From an uncultured Shimia sp. (GTDB taxonomy: Bacteria; Pseudomonadota; Alphaproteobacteria; Rhodobacterales; Rhodobacteraceae): DNA of 35,390 bases. The position numbers were made by a program, and so were the translations under genes. The notes beneath the pieces were generated by a model that was not told where the DNA came from, did not search any database, and worked only from the letters and a program-made list of their open reading frames with translations. Shown here piece after piece: positions 1 through 6,910 of this stretch. How positions within the stretch are numbered: position 1 is the stretch's first letter; each line of letters begins with the position of its first letter. The stretch lies in the NCBI GenBank assembly GCA_937897325.1, contig CALCOY010000050.1, forward strand, positions 1 to 35,390, written 5' to 3'.

Positions 1-2
1 GC

Positions 3-79
3 GGTCCCTTAGCTCAACTGGATAGAGCAGCTGACTTCTAATCAGCAGGTTGAGGGTTCGAGTCCTTCAGGGATCGCCA
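3..79 (+). tRNA. tRNA-Arg (anticodon UCU), CCA encoded
   Basis: The sequence folds as a cloverleaf. The acceptor stem GGTCCCT (3-9) pairs with AGGGATC (69-75), the D-stem is GCTC/GAGC, and the anticodon stem GCTGA/TCAGC encloses loop CTTCTAA, giving anticodon TCT. The T-loop follows with GTTCGAG, and CCA is encoded at 77-79. The 3' end of a tRNA gene is a common attachment site for integrative elements, and accessory DNA starts just downstream. I found no second copy of the tRNA 3' end in the window, so its use as an att site is unproven. Confidence 0.95.
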
Positions 80-173
80 AAAAATCACATTCGTATGCTT
101 TTTTCTGCTCGCAGACTCACGCGGTTTGTTTGGCGAGGGTACACATGTGTGAGACCGTTCAAAACGCTGGGAC
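80..173. other. short spacer between tRNA and IS element
   Basis: No gene is visible. The stretch holds a 10-bp perfect palindrome ACACATGTGT at 141-150, and a CTCAC (116-120) that can pair with GTGAG (149-153). A T-rich run lies at about 99-106. An integrase would often be expected here if the tRNA were an attachment site. None is present, and the IS element begins at about 174. Confidence 0.4.
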
Positions 174-1003
174 GGGTCCGTTGCATTGATCGCCCTTAGG
201 CGTGCGATTCGAGGGCCAGGCTCCGTCAGGCGGCCTCTTTCGCGTCACTGAACAAACTCCGGACAAAGGCGATTTCATTTGCGACGCCTCGCTCGCATCC
301 TGCGAAATGGCCGTTGCGGATCGCACGGAAGGTCTCGATGCCTTTCAGTGTAGCTTTTGCTGTGCTGAGGCTCTGCAGCCCGCGCATCGGCGCTAAACGA
401 TGTTTCAAAACCGCATGGTCATCCTCGATCCGATTGTTCAAGTGCTTTCGGGTGACATGTCGAATAGCGTCTTCCGGGCCAGACTGTGCATTCCATTCTC
501 CGATGATTTTCGCATAGCTTTGGGCTTTGTCCGTCACGATGGTAAGCGGGTGATAGCAGCGCACAGTGTCCGATGCCTGGCGCATGAAGGCCCTTGCTGC
601 GTTGGCGGTACGCCGTGCGGTCAAGCGAAAATCGATCAACTGGCCGCATTGATCGACAGCGCGCCAAAGATAGCACCAGCGACCATTCACTCGGACATAT
701 GTTTCGTCAACGTGCCACTGCAAGCCTCGCCAGCTTCGGTGTCGCCCGAAGGCACGCTTGCGGATCTCGGGGCCGAACTTCTGGACCCAACGATACACGG
801 TTGCCGCGTCCACGGTGATGCCGCGCTCGGCCAGGAGATCGCGCACGTTCCGATATGAAAGCGGATAGCGGCAGTACCAGCGAACCGCCAGAAGGATGAC
901 GTCTTTCGGGAACCGATAACCTGTGAAAGGATCGCCACGTGGCATCATCTGGTCTCCCGTGGTACAGTACTGCGGAACATAGGCGGATCAACGCAACAGA
1001 CCC
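174..1003 (-). mobile_element. IS6-family insertion sequence (about 830 bp)
   Basis: One DDE transposase gene is flanked by imperfect terminal inverted repeats. The left end reads GGGTCCGTTGCATTGATC from 174. The right end, read on the minus strand from 1003, is GGGTCTGTTGCGTTGATC. Size, single ORF and the GTTGC-type ends fit the IS6/IS26 family. The 8-bp flanks do not match (gctgggac on the left, ctcctcag on the right), so there is no target duplication. That suggests a flank was lost through an IS-mediated deletion or cointegrate event. Confidence 0.85.
226..948 (-). CDS. IS6-family DDE transposase
   Basis: This 240-residue protein has the length and layout of IS6-family transposases: a short N-terminal helix-turn-helix (about residues 30-60, with LSYRNVRDLLAERGI) and then an integrase-like catalytic core. 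The DDE triad is visible as D81 in WHVDETYV, D140 in IVTDKAQS and E175 in NNRIEDDH, with the 34-residue D-E spacing of the family. No frameshift is seen, so it is probably active. The family moves by replicative cointegrate formation. The gene faces the tRNA. Overlapping frames on both strands are shadows. Confidence 0.93.
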   Translation of the reverse strand: MMPRGDPFTGYRFPKDVILLAVRWYCRYPLSYRNVRDLLAERGITVDAATVYRWVQKFGPEIRKRAFGRHRSWRGLQWHVDETYVRVNGRWCYLWRAVDQCGQLIDFRLTARRTANAARAFMRQASDTVRCYHPLTIVTDKAQSYAKIIGEWNAQSGPEDAIRHVTRKHLNNRIEDDHAVLKHRLAPMRGLQSLSTAKATLKGIETFRAIRNGHFAGCERGVANEIAFVRSLFSDAKEAA

Positions 1004-1112
1004 CTCCTCAGACCTCCGAAATCAGCTCAACGAATTGAGAGACCAAGAGGGTAGGCGGCTTAACGATGTTCTGGTCGACATGCTGGACGCATACCGAGCG
1101 TCCAAAACATAG
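1004..1112 (+). pseudogene. 3' remnant of a small helical, RHH-like protein cut by the IS
   Basis: Directly after the IS right end, an open frame continues to a TAG at 1110-1112. It encodes a charged helical tail (LNELRDQEGRRLNDVLVDML, then DAYRASKT). There is no start codon on this side of the IS, and the 5' part is not found on the left side. The tail resembles the C-terminal helix of ribbon-helix-helix or ParB-partner type plasmid proteins, but identity is uncertain. Its stop abuts the ATG of the WGR gene (TAGATG), so the two were probably one operon before the insertion. Confidence 0.5.
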
Positions 1113-1349
1113 ATGCTTTCAATGAACGCTCACCTAGAAAAACACGATCCAACAAAGAACATCGCTCGCTATTATCGCATGTCTGTTCTTCCAAACCTAT
1201 TTGGTGAATGGACTTTGCGACGTGAATGGGGACGGGTTGGGCAGGGTGGCCAAATGCACCTGGACTTATTCCGCAGCCAGCTTGAAGCGGAAGATGCGCT
1301 CAAGTCGCTGACACGTGCCAAGGAGAAGCGTGACTATCGGGTGACTTAG
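1113..1349 (+). CDS. small WGR-domain protein
   Basis: A 78-residue protein whose core (about residues 22-75) matches the WGR domain: FGEWTLRREWGRVGQGGQ followed by a predicted strand, then a helix ending near the C-terminus. WGR domains occur in PARP-type and MolR-type proteins and as free-standing small proteins on alphaproteobacterial plasmids and islands. They are thought to bind nucleic acid. The ATG starts immediately after the stop of the truncated upstream gene, so it probably relied on read-through expression. M4 is an alternative start. The gene ends just before the first of two hairpins. Confidence 0.75.
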   Translation: MLSMNAHLEKHDPTKNIARYYRMSVLPNLFGEWTLRREWGRVGQGGQMHLDLFRSQLEAEDALKSLTRAKEKRDYRVT

Positions 1350-1355
1350 GTTCGC

Positions 1356-1396
1356 GACGGGTATCTCTATGTCCTCAGGACATAGAGATACCCGTC
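1356..1396. promoter_or_regulatory. perfect 19-bp hairpin with TATGTCC-TCA-GGACATA core
   Basis: Arms 1356-1374 and 1378-1396 are perfectly complementary around a TCA centre. The inner 17 bases TATGTCCTCAGGACATA are identical to the centre of the hairpin at 1450-1494, while the outer arms differ but still pair completely. It sits just after the WGR stop and upstream of the AbiE pair. It could be an operator half, a cruciform or an RNA hairpin. No T-tract follows, so it is not a standard terminator. Confidence 0.85.
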
Positions 1397-1449
1397 ACAG
1401 ATGTCAAATCAACAGACGCCTATTCAACCCTTCAGCTCTTGACTACTCT

Positions 1450-1494
1450 GAGTGCCATCTGTATATGTCCTCAGGACATATACAGATGGCACTC
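1450..1494. promoter_or_regulatory. perfect 21-bp hairpin abutting the AbiEi start
   Basis: Arms 1450-1470 and 1474-1494 pair over all 21 positions around the same TCA centre as the 1356-1396 hairpin. It ends three bases before the preferred ATG (1497) of the antitoxin gene. In studied AbiE systems the antitoxin AbiEi binds two inverted repeats in its own promoter, so both hairpins are good operator candidates. As RNA, the stem would sit directly over the translation start and could block it. Confidence 0.85.
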
Positions 1495-1496
1495 GT

Positions 1497-2378
1497 ATGA
1501 AGTTCACAGACGGGGTGGAACAAGCGCTCCTGAAGCGTGATCTGCCGATCATCACATACTACGATTTTTTCGTTCTGGGTCACGCTCTGTTTCAGAGCAA
1601 AGCATGGGACGGAGAGCCTCTGAAACGTATGCCGCAGGGGTGGGACCAAACCCGTGCAAACAATGCCATCAAGCGCATGGAGGAGCGTCGAGCTCTTGTT
1701 CCTGACTCAGACTTTCGTTCTGGTGTTTGGCGCGTCACGCAAGCCACTCGCGCCGGGTCCGCCGAAGAAGTCGCATGTATTGCGGACCCGTTTGCCTATG
1801 TTTCGCACTTGTCAGCGATGCAGAGGTATAGCCTCACGGAGCGGAGCCCTAAGGCGCTGCATCTAACGACACCGCGCCGCGATCTTTGGAACAAACTTCG
1901 AAATGATCGCGTGCGCGATGATCTTCCGGACATCGACGCAATTGAGAAGCCCTTGCTCTATCGCCCTGGCTTCAGAGACTCCATTCGGCGGCGACCAGTC
2001 GTTATTCATATCTCGAGCCATCCCTGGACGCCTACGCAGCTCAGCGGGGAAGAAACCCGGATCACCTCCATTGGCCAGACTTTTGCCGATATGGTTACAG
2101 AGCCGGGATTGTGCGGTGGTATGCGCCATGTCCTCGATGTTTGGCAGCGTGAAGCAGTGCATTGGATGCCAGAGATCGTGGAAGCCGTGGATCAGTTGCA
2201 CAGTAAGATTGCGAAGGTTCGAGCCGGATATATTCTGTCTGAACTCCTTGAAATTGATGATCCCGCTATTGCACGGTGGGAGGCCTTTGCGCAAAGAGGG
2301 GGATCACGGAAACTGGACCCGGAAGCAGAATACTTGCCCAAATTTTCAGAACGATGGATGATTTCTCTGAATGTCTGA
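1497..2378 (+). CDS. AbiEi-type antitoxin (type IV toxin-antitoxin)
   Basis: The ATG at 1497 gives 293 residues. A GTG at 1452 would start inside the hairpin and is less likely. The N-terminal part (about residues 10-75) looks like the winged-helix of AbiEi antitoxins and DUF6088 relatives, with a KRDLPIITYYDF stretch and a helix rich in basic residues around QTRANNAIKRMEERR. The gene overlaps the downstream nucleotidyltransferase by 8 bp, the usual antitoxin-toxin order. Expected role: a transcriptional repressor that counters the toxin without binding it. Family assignment rests mainly on the pairing and the N-terminal domain. The C-terminal half is not distinctive by eye. Confidence 0.75.
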   Translation: MKFTDGVEQALLKRDLPIITYYDFFVLGHALFQSKAWDGEPLKRMPQGWDQTRANNAIKRMEERRALVPDSDFRSGVWRVTQATRAGSAEEVACIADPFAYVSHLSAMQRYSLTERSPKALHLTTPRRDLWNKLRNDRVRDDLPDIDAIEKPLLYRPGFRDSIRRRPVVIHISSHPWTPTQLSGEETRITSIGQTFADMVTEPGLCGGMRHVLDVWQREAVHWMPEIVEAVDQLHSKIAKVRAGYILSELLEIDDPAIARWEAFAQRGGSRKLDPEAEYLPKFSERWMISLNV

Positions 2379-3276
2379 TGAAGAAAACAAGACTGATGAG
2401 GCGGAATACGACATCGTTGATGTGGATGTGCGTGCCTGGGTAGAGGCTGCGCGTTCAAACCCTGCACAGTATCGCGACAGGCAGGTCACGGAGATCGTTC
2501 TCGCGGCGATCGGGCTAGCGCCTAATCTGAACACAAATCTGGTCCTGGAGGGTGGGGCGGTTATGGCCCTTGCCTTCAAGAGCAACCGGGTTACAGCTGA
2601 TGTAGATTTCACCTCGATGGCGGAACCGGCCGGGTTTGCGGATCAGATCGCAGATGATTTGAACGCCATCTTGCCCCAAACCGCAATCCGCCTTGGGTAT
2701 CTGAACCTTCTTTGCCGAGTGCAAACCGTCAAGAAAATGCCCAAGCCGTTGAACTTCGAAGAGTTCGATTTCCCGGCTTTGCTCATCCGGATCGGTTCGG
2801 CCGAGCGCGGAACAGGCGAAGAGAAACGCTTGGAAGCCGGGCGCGCCATACGGGTGTTGGATATCGAGATCAGCTTCCGGGATCAGGTCTATGCGTTCCA
2901 GGAGCTGAACCTGACGGGGCCGGGGGTCGCGGTGCGGGCATTCACACTGCACGAGCTCATTGCTGAAAAGCTGCGCGCTCTATTGCAGCAGCCGATCCGC
3001 AACAGAAACCGTCGTCAGGATGTCTATGACATCGCCTATCTGATCGAAACCAACGAGCTGACCGATGAAGATCGCCGCCGCATCTTGGAAACGCTGATCG
3101 AGAAGTGCCAGGCGCGCGATATCGAGGCTACGTTGGAATCTATGGATGATCCTGAGGTTCGGCGGCGGGCCGAGGTTGATTGGAACACACTTGCTCTGGA
3201 ACTGGATGATCTGCCGCCGTTTGATGAGCGGTTTACCATGATGCGCGAGCTGTATGTGTCGCTGCCTTGGTCATAG
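2371..3276 (+). CDS. AbiEii-type nucleotidyltransferase toxin
   Basis: A 301-residue member of the AbiEii/AbiGii nucleotidyltransferase family. Motif I is LEGGAVMALAFKSNRVTADV (residues 59-78), containing the GG and the first of two catalytic aspartates, D77 and D79. The downstream family motifs are visible as LHELIAEKLRALL (K200) and RRQDVYDIAYLI (D217, D220). Family knowledge: such enzymes transfer nucleotides onto RNA, notably tRNA 3' ends in studied homologues, and cause growth arrest or phage abortive infection. Key residues are all present, so the toxin is probably functional. It overlaps the antitoxin gene by 8 bp, which implies translational coupling. Confidence 0.88.
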   Translation: MSDEENKTDEAEYDIVDVDVRAWVEAARSNPAQYRDRQVTEIVLAAIGLAPNLNTNLVLEGGAVMALAFKSNRVTADVDFTSMAEPAGFADQIADDLNAILPQTAIRLGYLNLLCRVQTVKKMPKPLNFEEFDFPALLIRIGSAERGTGEEKRLEAGRAIRVLDIEISFRDQVYAFQELNLTGPGVAVRAFTLHELIAEKLRALLQQPIRNRNRRQDVYDIAYLIETNELTDEDRRRILETLIEKCQARDIEATLESMDDPEVRRRAEVDWNTLALELDDLPPFDERFTMMRELYVSLPWS

Positions 3277-3331
3277 CGCATTTGTTCTGCGGTATGGTTC
3301 ACACGGCCATAGGTAATACTCTTGTTCTCAG

Positions 3332-3365
3332 AAAAAAAGGCGCGCTCATGAAAATGAGACGCGTC
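3332..3365 (-). terminator. terminator for the 3400-3834 operon
   Basis: Read on the minus strand, a stem with one interior mismatch (about GCGTCTCAT/ATGAGCGCGC around loop TTTC) is followed by seven Ts (plus-strand A-run 3332-3338). It lies 35 bases beyond the stop of the 3400-3609 gene. The plus-strand reading has only a weak T-tract, so use by the AbiEii gene is doubtful. Confidence 0.65.
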
Positions 3366-3399
3366 TAAGTTTTGGAAACGAGGGAGGTTTTCCGGGCGA

Positions 3400-3609
3400 T
3401 CAACGACCCAGCCGGTTGTTAAACCGGGTCATGCTGTTTGCATCGCCTTCGAGTTCAAAACCCTTGTGGGTTTTGCGAACGCGGACGCCTGAGGAAGTCG
3501 CTGCTTGCCGCACTTTGCGCTCGATTTCGTTGTTGAAGTCCCGTGTCATGGCGTTCGCGAGAGAACGGCCATTGGTGAAAGTTCTGCCTTTGTATTTCAT
3601 CTTGATCAT
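3400..3609 (-). CDS. small basic conserved-type protein, unknown function
   Basis: A 69-residue basic protein (MIKMKYKGRTFTNGRSLANA at the start) with a short basic helix (FNNEIERKVRQAA) and a C-terminal GFELEGDANSMTRFNNRL stretch. I do not recognise a named family. The strong charge and small size would suit nucleic-acid binding, but this is a guess. It starts three bases after the stop of the upstream DUF2188-like gene with a GAAAGG Shine-Dalgarno, so the two form an operon. ATG 3600 is an alternative start. Confidence 0.7.
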   Translation of the reverse strand: MIKMKYKGRTFTNGRSLANAMTRDFNNEIERKVRQAATSSGVRVRKTHKGFELEGDANSMTRFNNRLGR

Positions 3610-3612
3610 TGT

Positions 3613-3834
3613 TCAGCCTTTCGGTGGATAGGGATCGTTGCCGTAGCTCCAGGCTTCGCGGAACTGCCCGTTCTCGCCTTGGATACGCAGCTCGGCACCC
3701 TGATTGCGGGCAATATCGCGCCCATAGTCGATAGCTTCGTACTGAGTATCGAAGTTCTTAGTCAGACGTTCGTTGCCTTCGCCGCGAACGCCCCATTTGT
3801 CGCCATTGCGAACGACATACTGGTTCTTGGACAT
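3613..3834 (-). CDS. DUF2188-like small protein
   Basis: A 73-residue protein from the ATG at 3834, chosen because GGAG lies 6 bases upstream. The 17-residue upstream extension of the open frame has no supporting ribosome site. The body follows the DUF2188 pattern: QYVVRNGDKWGVRGEGNERL, then a TKNFDTQYEAIDYGRDIARN helix and a GAELRIQGENGQFREAWSYG end. Such proteins are common on plasmids and phages and have no known function. It is the first gene of a two-gene operon divergent from the XRE repressor, so the XRE protein may control it. Confidence 0.75.
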   Translation of the reverse strand: MSKNQYVVRNGDKWGVRGEGNERLTKNFDTQYEAIDYGRDIARNQGAELRIQGENGQFREAWSYGNDPYPPKG

Positions 3835-3888
3835 TTCTGTCTCCGTTTGACACGGCCCCACTATTGGTGACCGATATCGTATCATATA

Positions 3889-3948
3889 ATCTTACGGCTT
3901 GATTTGTCAAGTTAACTGACACATGATAATATCATTGCATCTTACGGC
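3889..3948. promoter_or_regulatory. divergent promoter/operator region with 50-bp spaced direct repeats
   Basis: The decamer ATCTTACGGC occurs at 3889-3898 and again at 3939-3948. Between them is a dyad, TGTC...GACA (3905-3921), around GTTAAC. A plausible plus-strand promoter overlaps this: -35 TTGTCA at 3904-3909, a 17-bp spacer, and -10 TAATAT at 3927-3932. The layout suits autoregulation by the adjacent XRE protein with control of the divergent DUF2188 operon. Confidence 0.55.
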
Positions 3949-3992
3949 GCGCTCCCTTATGAGCTGCGCCGCTTTGATTCAGGGAGAGAACC

Positions 3993-4328
3993 ATGTCATT
4001 TGCAGTCCGTCTGAACGAACTTCGGGTAAAAAAGAAAAAATCCTTACAGGAAGTTGCCGATGCTCTGGGGGTTTCCAAGACCCATATCTGGGAACTTGAA
4101 AAAGGCAGAGCGGACAATCCATCTCTTGAGTTGCTGACCAAGATCGCGGACTACTTCAAAGTGTCCATCAAGCACCTTGTCGGCGAAGATTTTGAAAGCG
4201 ACCAGAGCGACGAAATGGCTCGGATGTTCCGGCAGGTCGGGGACTTAGAGGAAAACGAGCGGGCGATCATTGATGACATGATCCAGTCCTTGCGGAACCG
4301 CCGAAAGGGGGCAGATGGTACAAATTGA
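3993..4328 (+). CDS. XRE-family transcriptional regulator
   Basis: A 111-residue protein with a classic Cro/C1 helix-turn-helix at about residues 4-60 (VRLNELRVKKKKSLQEVADA, then GVSKTHIWELEKGRADNPS). A short acidic C-terminal helix follows. It overlaps the ImmA-type protease gene by 14 bp. In mobile elements such as ICEBs1, this pair forms a switch in which the protease cuts the repressor after DNA damage or signalling. Here the likely targets are its own promoter and the divergent small-gene operon. Confidence 0.9.
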   Translation: MSFAVRLNELRVKKKKSLQEVADALGVSKTHIWELEKGRADNPSLELLTKIADYFKVSIKHLVGEDFESDQSDEMARMFRQVGDLEENERAIIDDMIQSLRNRRKGADGTN

Positions 4329-5181
4329 CCGCATGGAGATTGACGATGCCGGAAGCGACCCGAAGAGGCTTGCGAAGGCGATCCTGGACCAACTTCCCGA
4401 CGATACCGTCAAAATACCCGTCAGAGAGATCGCAAAGGCCATCGACATCTTCGAAATCAGGGAGGCGCGGCTAAGTGGCTTGGAAGGAGCGCTCATTGTT
4501 CCACTCGACAAGTCGGAAGGAGCGATCCTCATTAATGAGGATCGTCACGAAACCCGCAAGCGCTACACCATTGCCCATGAAATAGGTCACTACGTTCACC
4601 CTTTTCACCGCGCCAATAGTCCGGATGGGTTCCGCTGTCGTGCGAAAGACCTTGCGGTCGAGAAAGCAAAGCCGAACGACCAGCACTCTCGCATGGAACA
4701 GCAAGCCAACGAATTCGCTGCCGAATTGCTGATGCCCGCCAAATCGGTGGCGGAGTTCATACGAGCCAGCGGGGATGCTGATCTGGCAAACATTCTGGAA
4801 TTGGCTCAGCGACACGAAGTCAGCAGGGAAGCGGCCGCAAGGCGCTACATTCCACGCATTGGCGATCCCGTTGCCGTGGTTTTCTCCAAAGCAGGCGTTA
4901 TTCGATACGCTCGGTGCAATGAGTTCTTTCCGGGATTGTCTGTGTCGCGAGGGCAACCGGTTCCACAACAAAGCGTGTCTGCCCTTTCAAATGCCAGCAT
5001 AGGGGAAGTGACGGACTGCATCGAGGTTGATGGCTTCACCTGGTTGAATGATGCGGCGGGGGTCTGTTTGTTCGAGCAAACCTTGGCACAGCAAAATGGA
5101 TTCCGGATGACATTGCTGACTGCCGAACTCGATGACGCCGATGAAGAATGGGATGCCCCCGCATTCTACGGGCGGCGTTAA
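4315..5181 (+). CDS. ImmA/IrrE-type zinc metallopeptidase
   Basis: A 288-residue protein with the zincin motif HEIGH at residues 88-92 (in RYTIAHEIGHYVHPFH). A downstream glutamate helix, EQQANEFAAELLMP (about 128-141), supplies the third zinc ligand. This matches the ImmA/IrrE family (COG2856), which cleaves XRE repressors. The C-terminal about 110 residues form a second domain of the kind often attached to these proteases, with unknown ligand. It is coupled to the XRE gene and converges, with 4 bp overlap, on the resolvase gene. An alternative is a toxin-antitoxin-like role, since XRE-COG2856 pairs also behave that way. Confidence 0.9.
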   Translation: MVQIDRMEIDDAGSDPKRLAKAILDQLPDDTVKIPVREIAKAIDIFEIREARLSGLEGALIVPLDKSEGAILINEDRHETRKRYTIAHEIGHYVHPFHRANSPDGFRCRAKDLAVEKAKPNDQHSRMEQQANEFAAELLMPAKSVAEFIRASGDADLANILELAQRHEVSREAAARRYIPRIGDPVAVVFSKAGVIRYARCNEFFPGLSVSRGQPVPQQSVSALSNASIGEVTDCIEVDGFTWLNDAAGVCLFEQTLAQQNGFRMTLLTAELDDADEEWDAPAFYGRR

Positions 5182-5717
5182 GCCCGTCGCACCGTCCGCT
5201 CGCTAACCTTGAACAAACGCGCGATCTCCGCAACGGCGCGCTGTTCGTCATCCCGCATCCGGCGTACTTCGTCTTTCTGATCGGCTGAGAGGGCAGGGGG
5301 TCTGCCCCCAATCCGGCCACGTTTACGTGCTGAAGCCAGCCCTTCCCTGGTCCGCTCAGAAATCCGCTCCCGCTCGAACTGGGCGATGGATGCGAAGACA
5401 TGGAACACAAGACGGCCTGCCGGCGTCGTGGTGTCGATGTCTTCGGCCAGAGACCTAAAGCCGGCACCGTGCTCGCGGATCGTCTCCACAATCTCCAGAA
5501 GGTCTTTCAGCGACCGAGCCAAGCGGTCGTATTTGGTGACGGTCACCACATCGCCTTGGCGGAGCTGCTCCAGCATACGGTCCAGCTCGGGTCTTTCCCG
5601 CTTCGATCCGCTGATCCGGTCTGCGAACACCTTCTCGGCACCAGCTGCTGTCAGTGCGTCGGTCTGTGAATCCAGGCTCTGGTCGTCAGTGCTGACGCGG
5701 GCATATCCGATGATCAT
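5178..5717 (-). CDS. serine resolvase/invertase (Tn3-resolvase type)
   Basis: A 179-residue small serine recombinase. The catalytic domain begins IIGYARVSTDDQSLDSQ, with nucleophile S9, and carries the YDRLARSLKDLLEI active-site arginine region. The long E-helix follows (ASIAQFERERISERTREGL). The C-terminal HTH (EIARLFKVSERTVRRA) binds DNA. Its start is 10 bases from a cluster of inverted repeats at 5728-5863 that looks like its res site. Likely job: resolving cointegrates or multimers of a transposon or plasmid. A remnant of a related C-terminal domain lies at 6911-7090. Confidence 0.93.
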   Translation of the reverse strand: MIIGYARVSTDDQSLDSQTDALTAAGAEKVFADRISGSKRERPELDRMLEQLRQGDVVTVTKYDRLARSLKDLLEIVETIREHGAGFRSLAEDIDTTTPAGRLVFHVFASIAQFERERISERTREGLASARKRGRIGGRPPALSADQKDEVRRMRDDEQRAVAEIARLFKVSERTVRRA

Positions 5718-5727
5718 AACTCACTGT

Positions 5728-5863
5728 GACAAAAACCTGTCAAAACCGCAAAGGTTTTGCCCGGGGTTTTTGTCTTTGCTAAGCGATTGATCTTGGGCAG
5801 GGTAGGGGAGGCGGACAAAAACGACCGTTTTTGACGCGTAGGTTCTGACAAGAGGTTTTTGTC
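5728..5863. repeat. res-like site with three inverted-repeat subsites
   Basis: Three dyads share the arm GACAAAAAC. (i) GACAAAAACC 5728-5737 pairs with GGTTTTTGTC 5765-5774, with a nested CAAAACC/GGTTTTG. (ii) 5814-5836 contains GACAAAAACG and CGTTTTTG. (iii) 5847-5863 runs GACAA...TTGTC. Tn3-type res sites have three dimer-binding subsites in roughly 120 bp next to the resolvase gene. This fits in size, number and position. Which subsite is the crossover site cannot be told by eye. Confidence 0.7.
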
Positions 5864-5925
5864 TGCGAGGCCAGAAGGACAGCACACTTTGCCTTGCTGC
5901 CAATGGAGAACCCGCACAAAATCAA

Positions 5926-6564
5926 ATGATGAGACTGAAACTCTACAGCGCAGCACAGAATTCAGCGGGAGAGCGGGTGCGGATAGCCCTCAATTTGAAG
6001 GGGTTAGAATTCGAGTACGTTCCGGTCTCAAAGACCACATCACCCGATTACATTCTACGCAATCCGCAGGCGCTGATGCCGACGTTGGAAGTCGATGACG
6101 TCAACATCACTCAGTCACTCGCAGCAATAGAATATCTTGAAGACCGGTTTCCAAATCCAACACTGTTGCCCGCAGACCCTGTGCTGAAGGCACATTCTCG
6201 AAGTTTTGCACTGGCAGTTTGCGCAGAGCTTCATGCGCTGACCGTTAGGAGAGTCAGGAAATACCTGCTGGCAGACATGAAAGTCGGAGAGGCCAAGGTT
6301 GACGCCTGGTATGCTCGCTGGACACATGTCACTCTTTCGGCCTTGGAAACGCGCCTCGCAGACAGGCAGAGCGAAACTGAATTCTGCTTTGCTGACTTTC
6401 CAACTTTGGCAGACATCGCTCTAGTCCCGCAACTTGCCAACGCCAGAAGGTTCAAATGCGATCTTTCGGGTTTTCCGATTATGCGGGAGATCGAAGCTAG
6501 GTGCGCAGTACTGCCTGCCTTCGTGAAGGCGCGCCCTGAGAAGCAAATCGACTACAAACCGTGA
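5926..6564 (+). CDS. zeta-class glutathione S-transferase / maleylacetoacetate isomerase-like
   Basis: 212 residues with a thioredoxin-fold N-terminus (LKLYSAAQNSAGERVRIALN) and the GST signature region PQALMPTLEVDDVNITQSLA, then IEYLEDRFPNP. The C-terminal helical domain contains FPTLADIALVPQLANARR. Zeta-class enzymes usually have an SSCxxxRVRIAL active-site motif. Here the serine-cysteine pair is replaced by NSAGE, so catalysis may be altered. Maleylacetoacetate isomerases act in tyrosine degradation with glutathione, but no other pathway gene is nearby. ATG 5929 is an equally possible start. The gene may be chromosomal, stranded among mobile-element pieces, or cargo of the resolvase unit. 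Confidence 0.8.
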   Translation: MMRLKLYSAAQNSAGERVRIALNLKGLEFEYVPVSKTTSPDYILRNPQALMPTLEVDDVNITQSLAAIEYLEDRFPNPTLLPADPVLKAHSRSFALAVCAELHALTVRRVRKYLLADMKVGEAKVDAWYARWTHVTLSALETRLADRQSETEFCFADFPTLADIALVPQLANARRFKCDLSGFPIMREIEARCAVLPAFVKARPEKQIDYKP

Positions 6565-6641
6565 AGCCCACAAAAGGGTCATGTGCTAAAGGCTGTCTGT
6601 CTCTTTGGTCCGAATTGTGCCAAAACTCATTGGTTTCTGTC

Positions 6642-6663
6642 ACGGGCGAAAACCGCCCGTTTT
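6642..6663 (+). terminator. intrinsic terminator after the GST gene
   Basis: A 7-bp perfect stem, ACGGGCG/CGCCCGT, around loop AAAAC is followed by TTTT, 78 bases after the GST stop. It is strong and properly oriented. From here to about 6910 I see no gene. The octamer GCAGCGAA occurs at about 6705 and again at about 6771, and the composition looks like Roseobacter-type intergenic sequence. Confidence 0.75.
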
Positions 6664-6910
6664 CGGCAGCGTGTTTTCTGAAAGCAGACCTTGGCGCTCG
6701 TGCAGCGAATTCACACTTTGTCCGCGCTCCAGACCATGCCCAAAACCAATATCGAACATCTGCAGCGAACAGCGGCTTTGGCTCTTCGCACCGCAGCACC
6801 GAACGAGGTAGTCGAAAGGCAGGTTGGGGCCATCCATGCTAAGAAGCTTCATGCGACAGATCAACATGCTGCATTAGAACTCACGACCGCGAAAAGCCCA
6901 ACTTTCTAAC

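Noticed and set aside
3-79. tRNA-Arg as the attachment site of the P4-type integrase
   Set aside because: No copy of the tRNA 3' end was found near the integrase (18493-18735) or elsewhere in the window, so it was not called.
400-858. Plus-strand open frame of 152 codons inside the IS
   Set aside because: It lies antisense to the transposase, whose DDE motifs are intact. Its product has no family features.
1452-1496. GTG start extending the AbiEi protein by 15 residues
   Set aside because: The extension is encoded by the hairpin itself. The ATG at 1497 directly follows the hairpin and is the more natural start.
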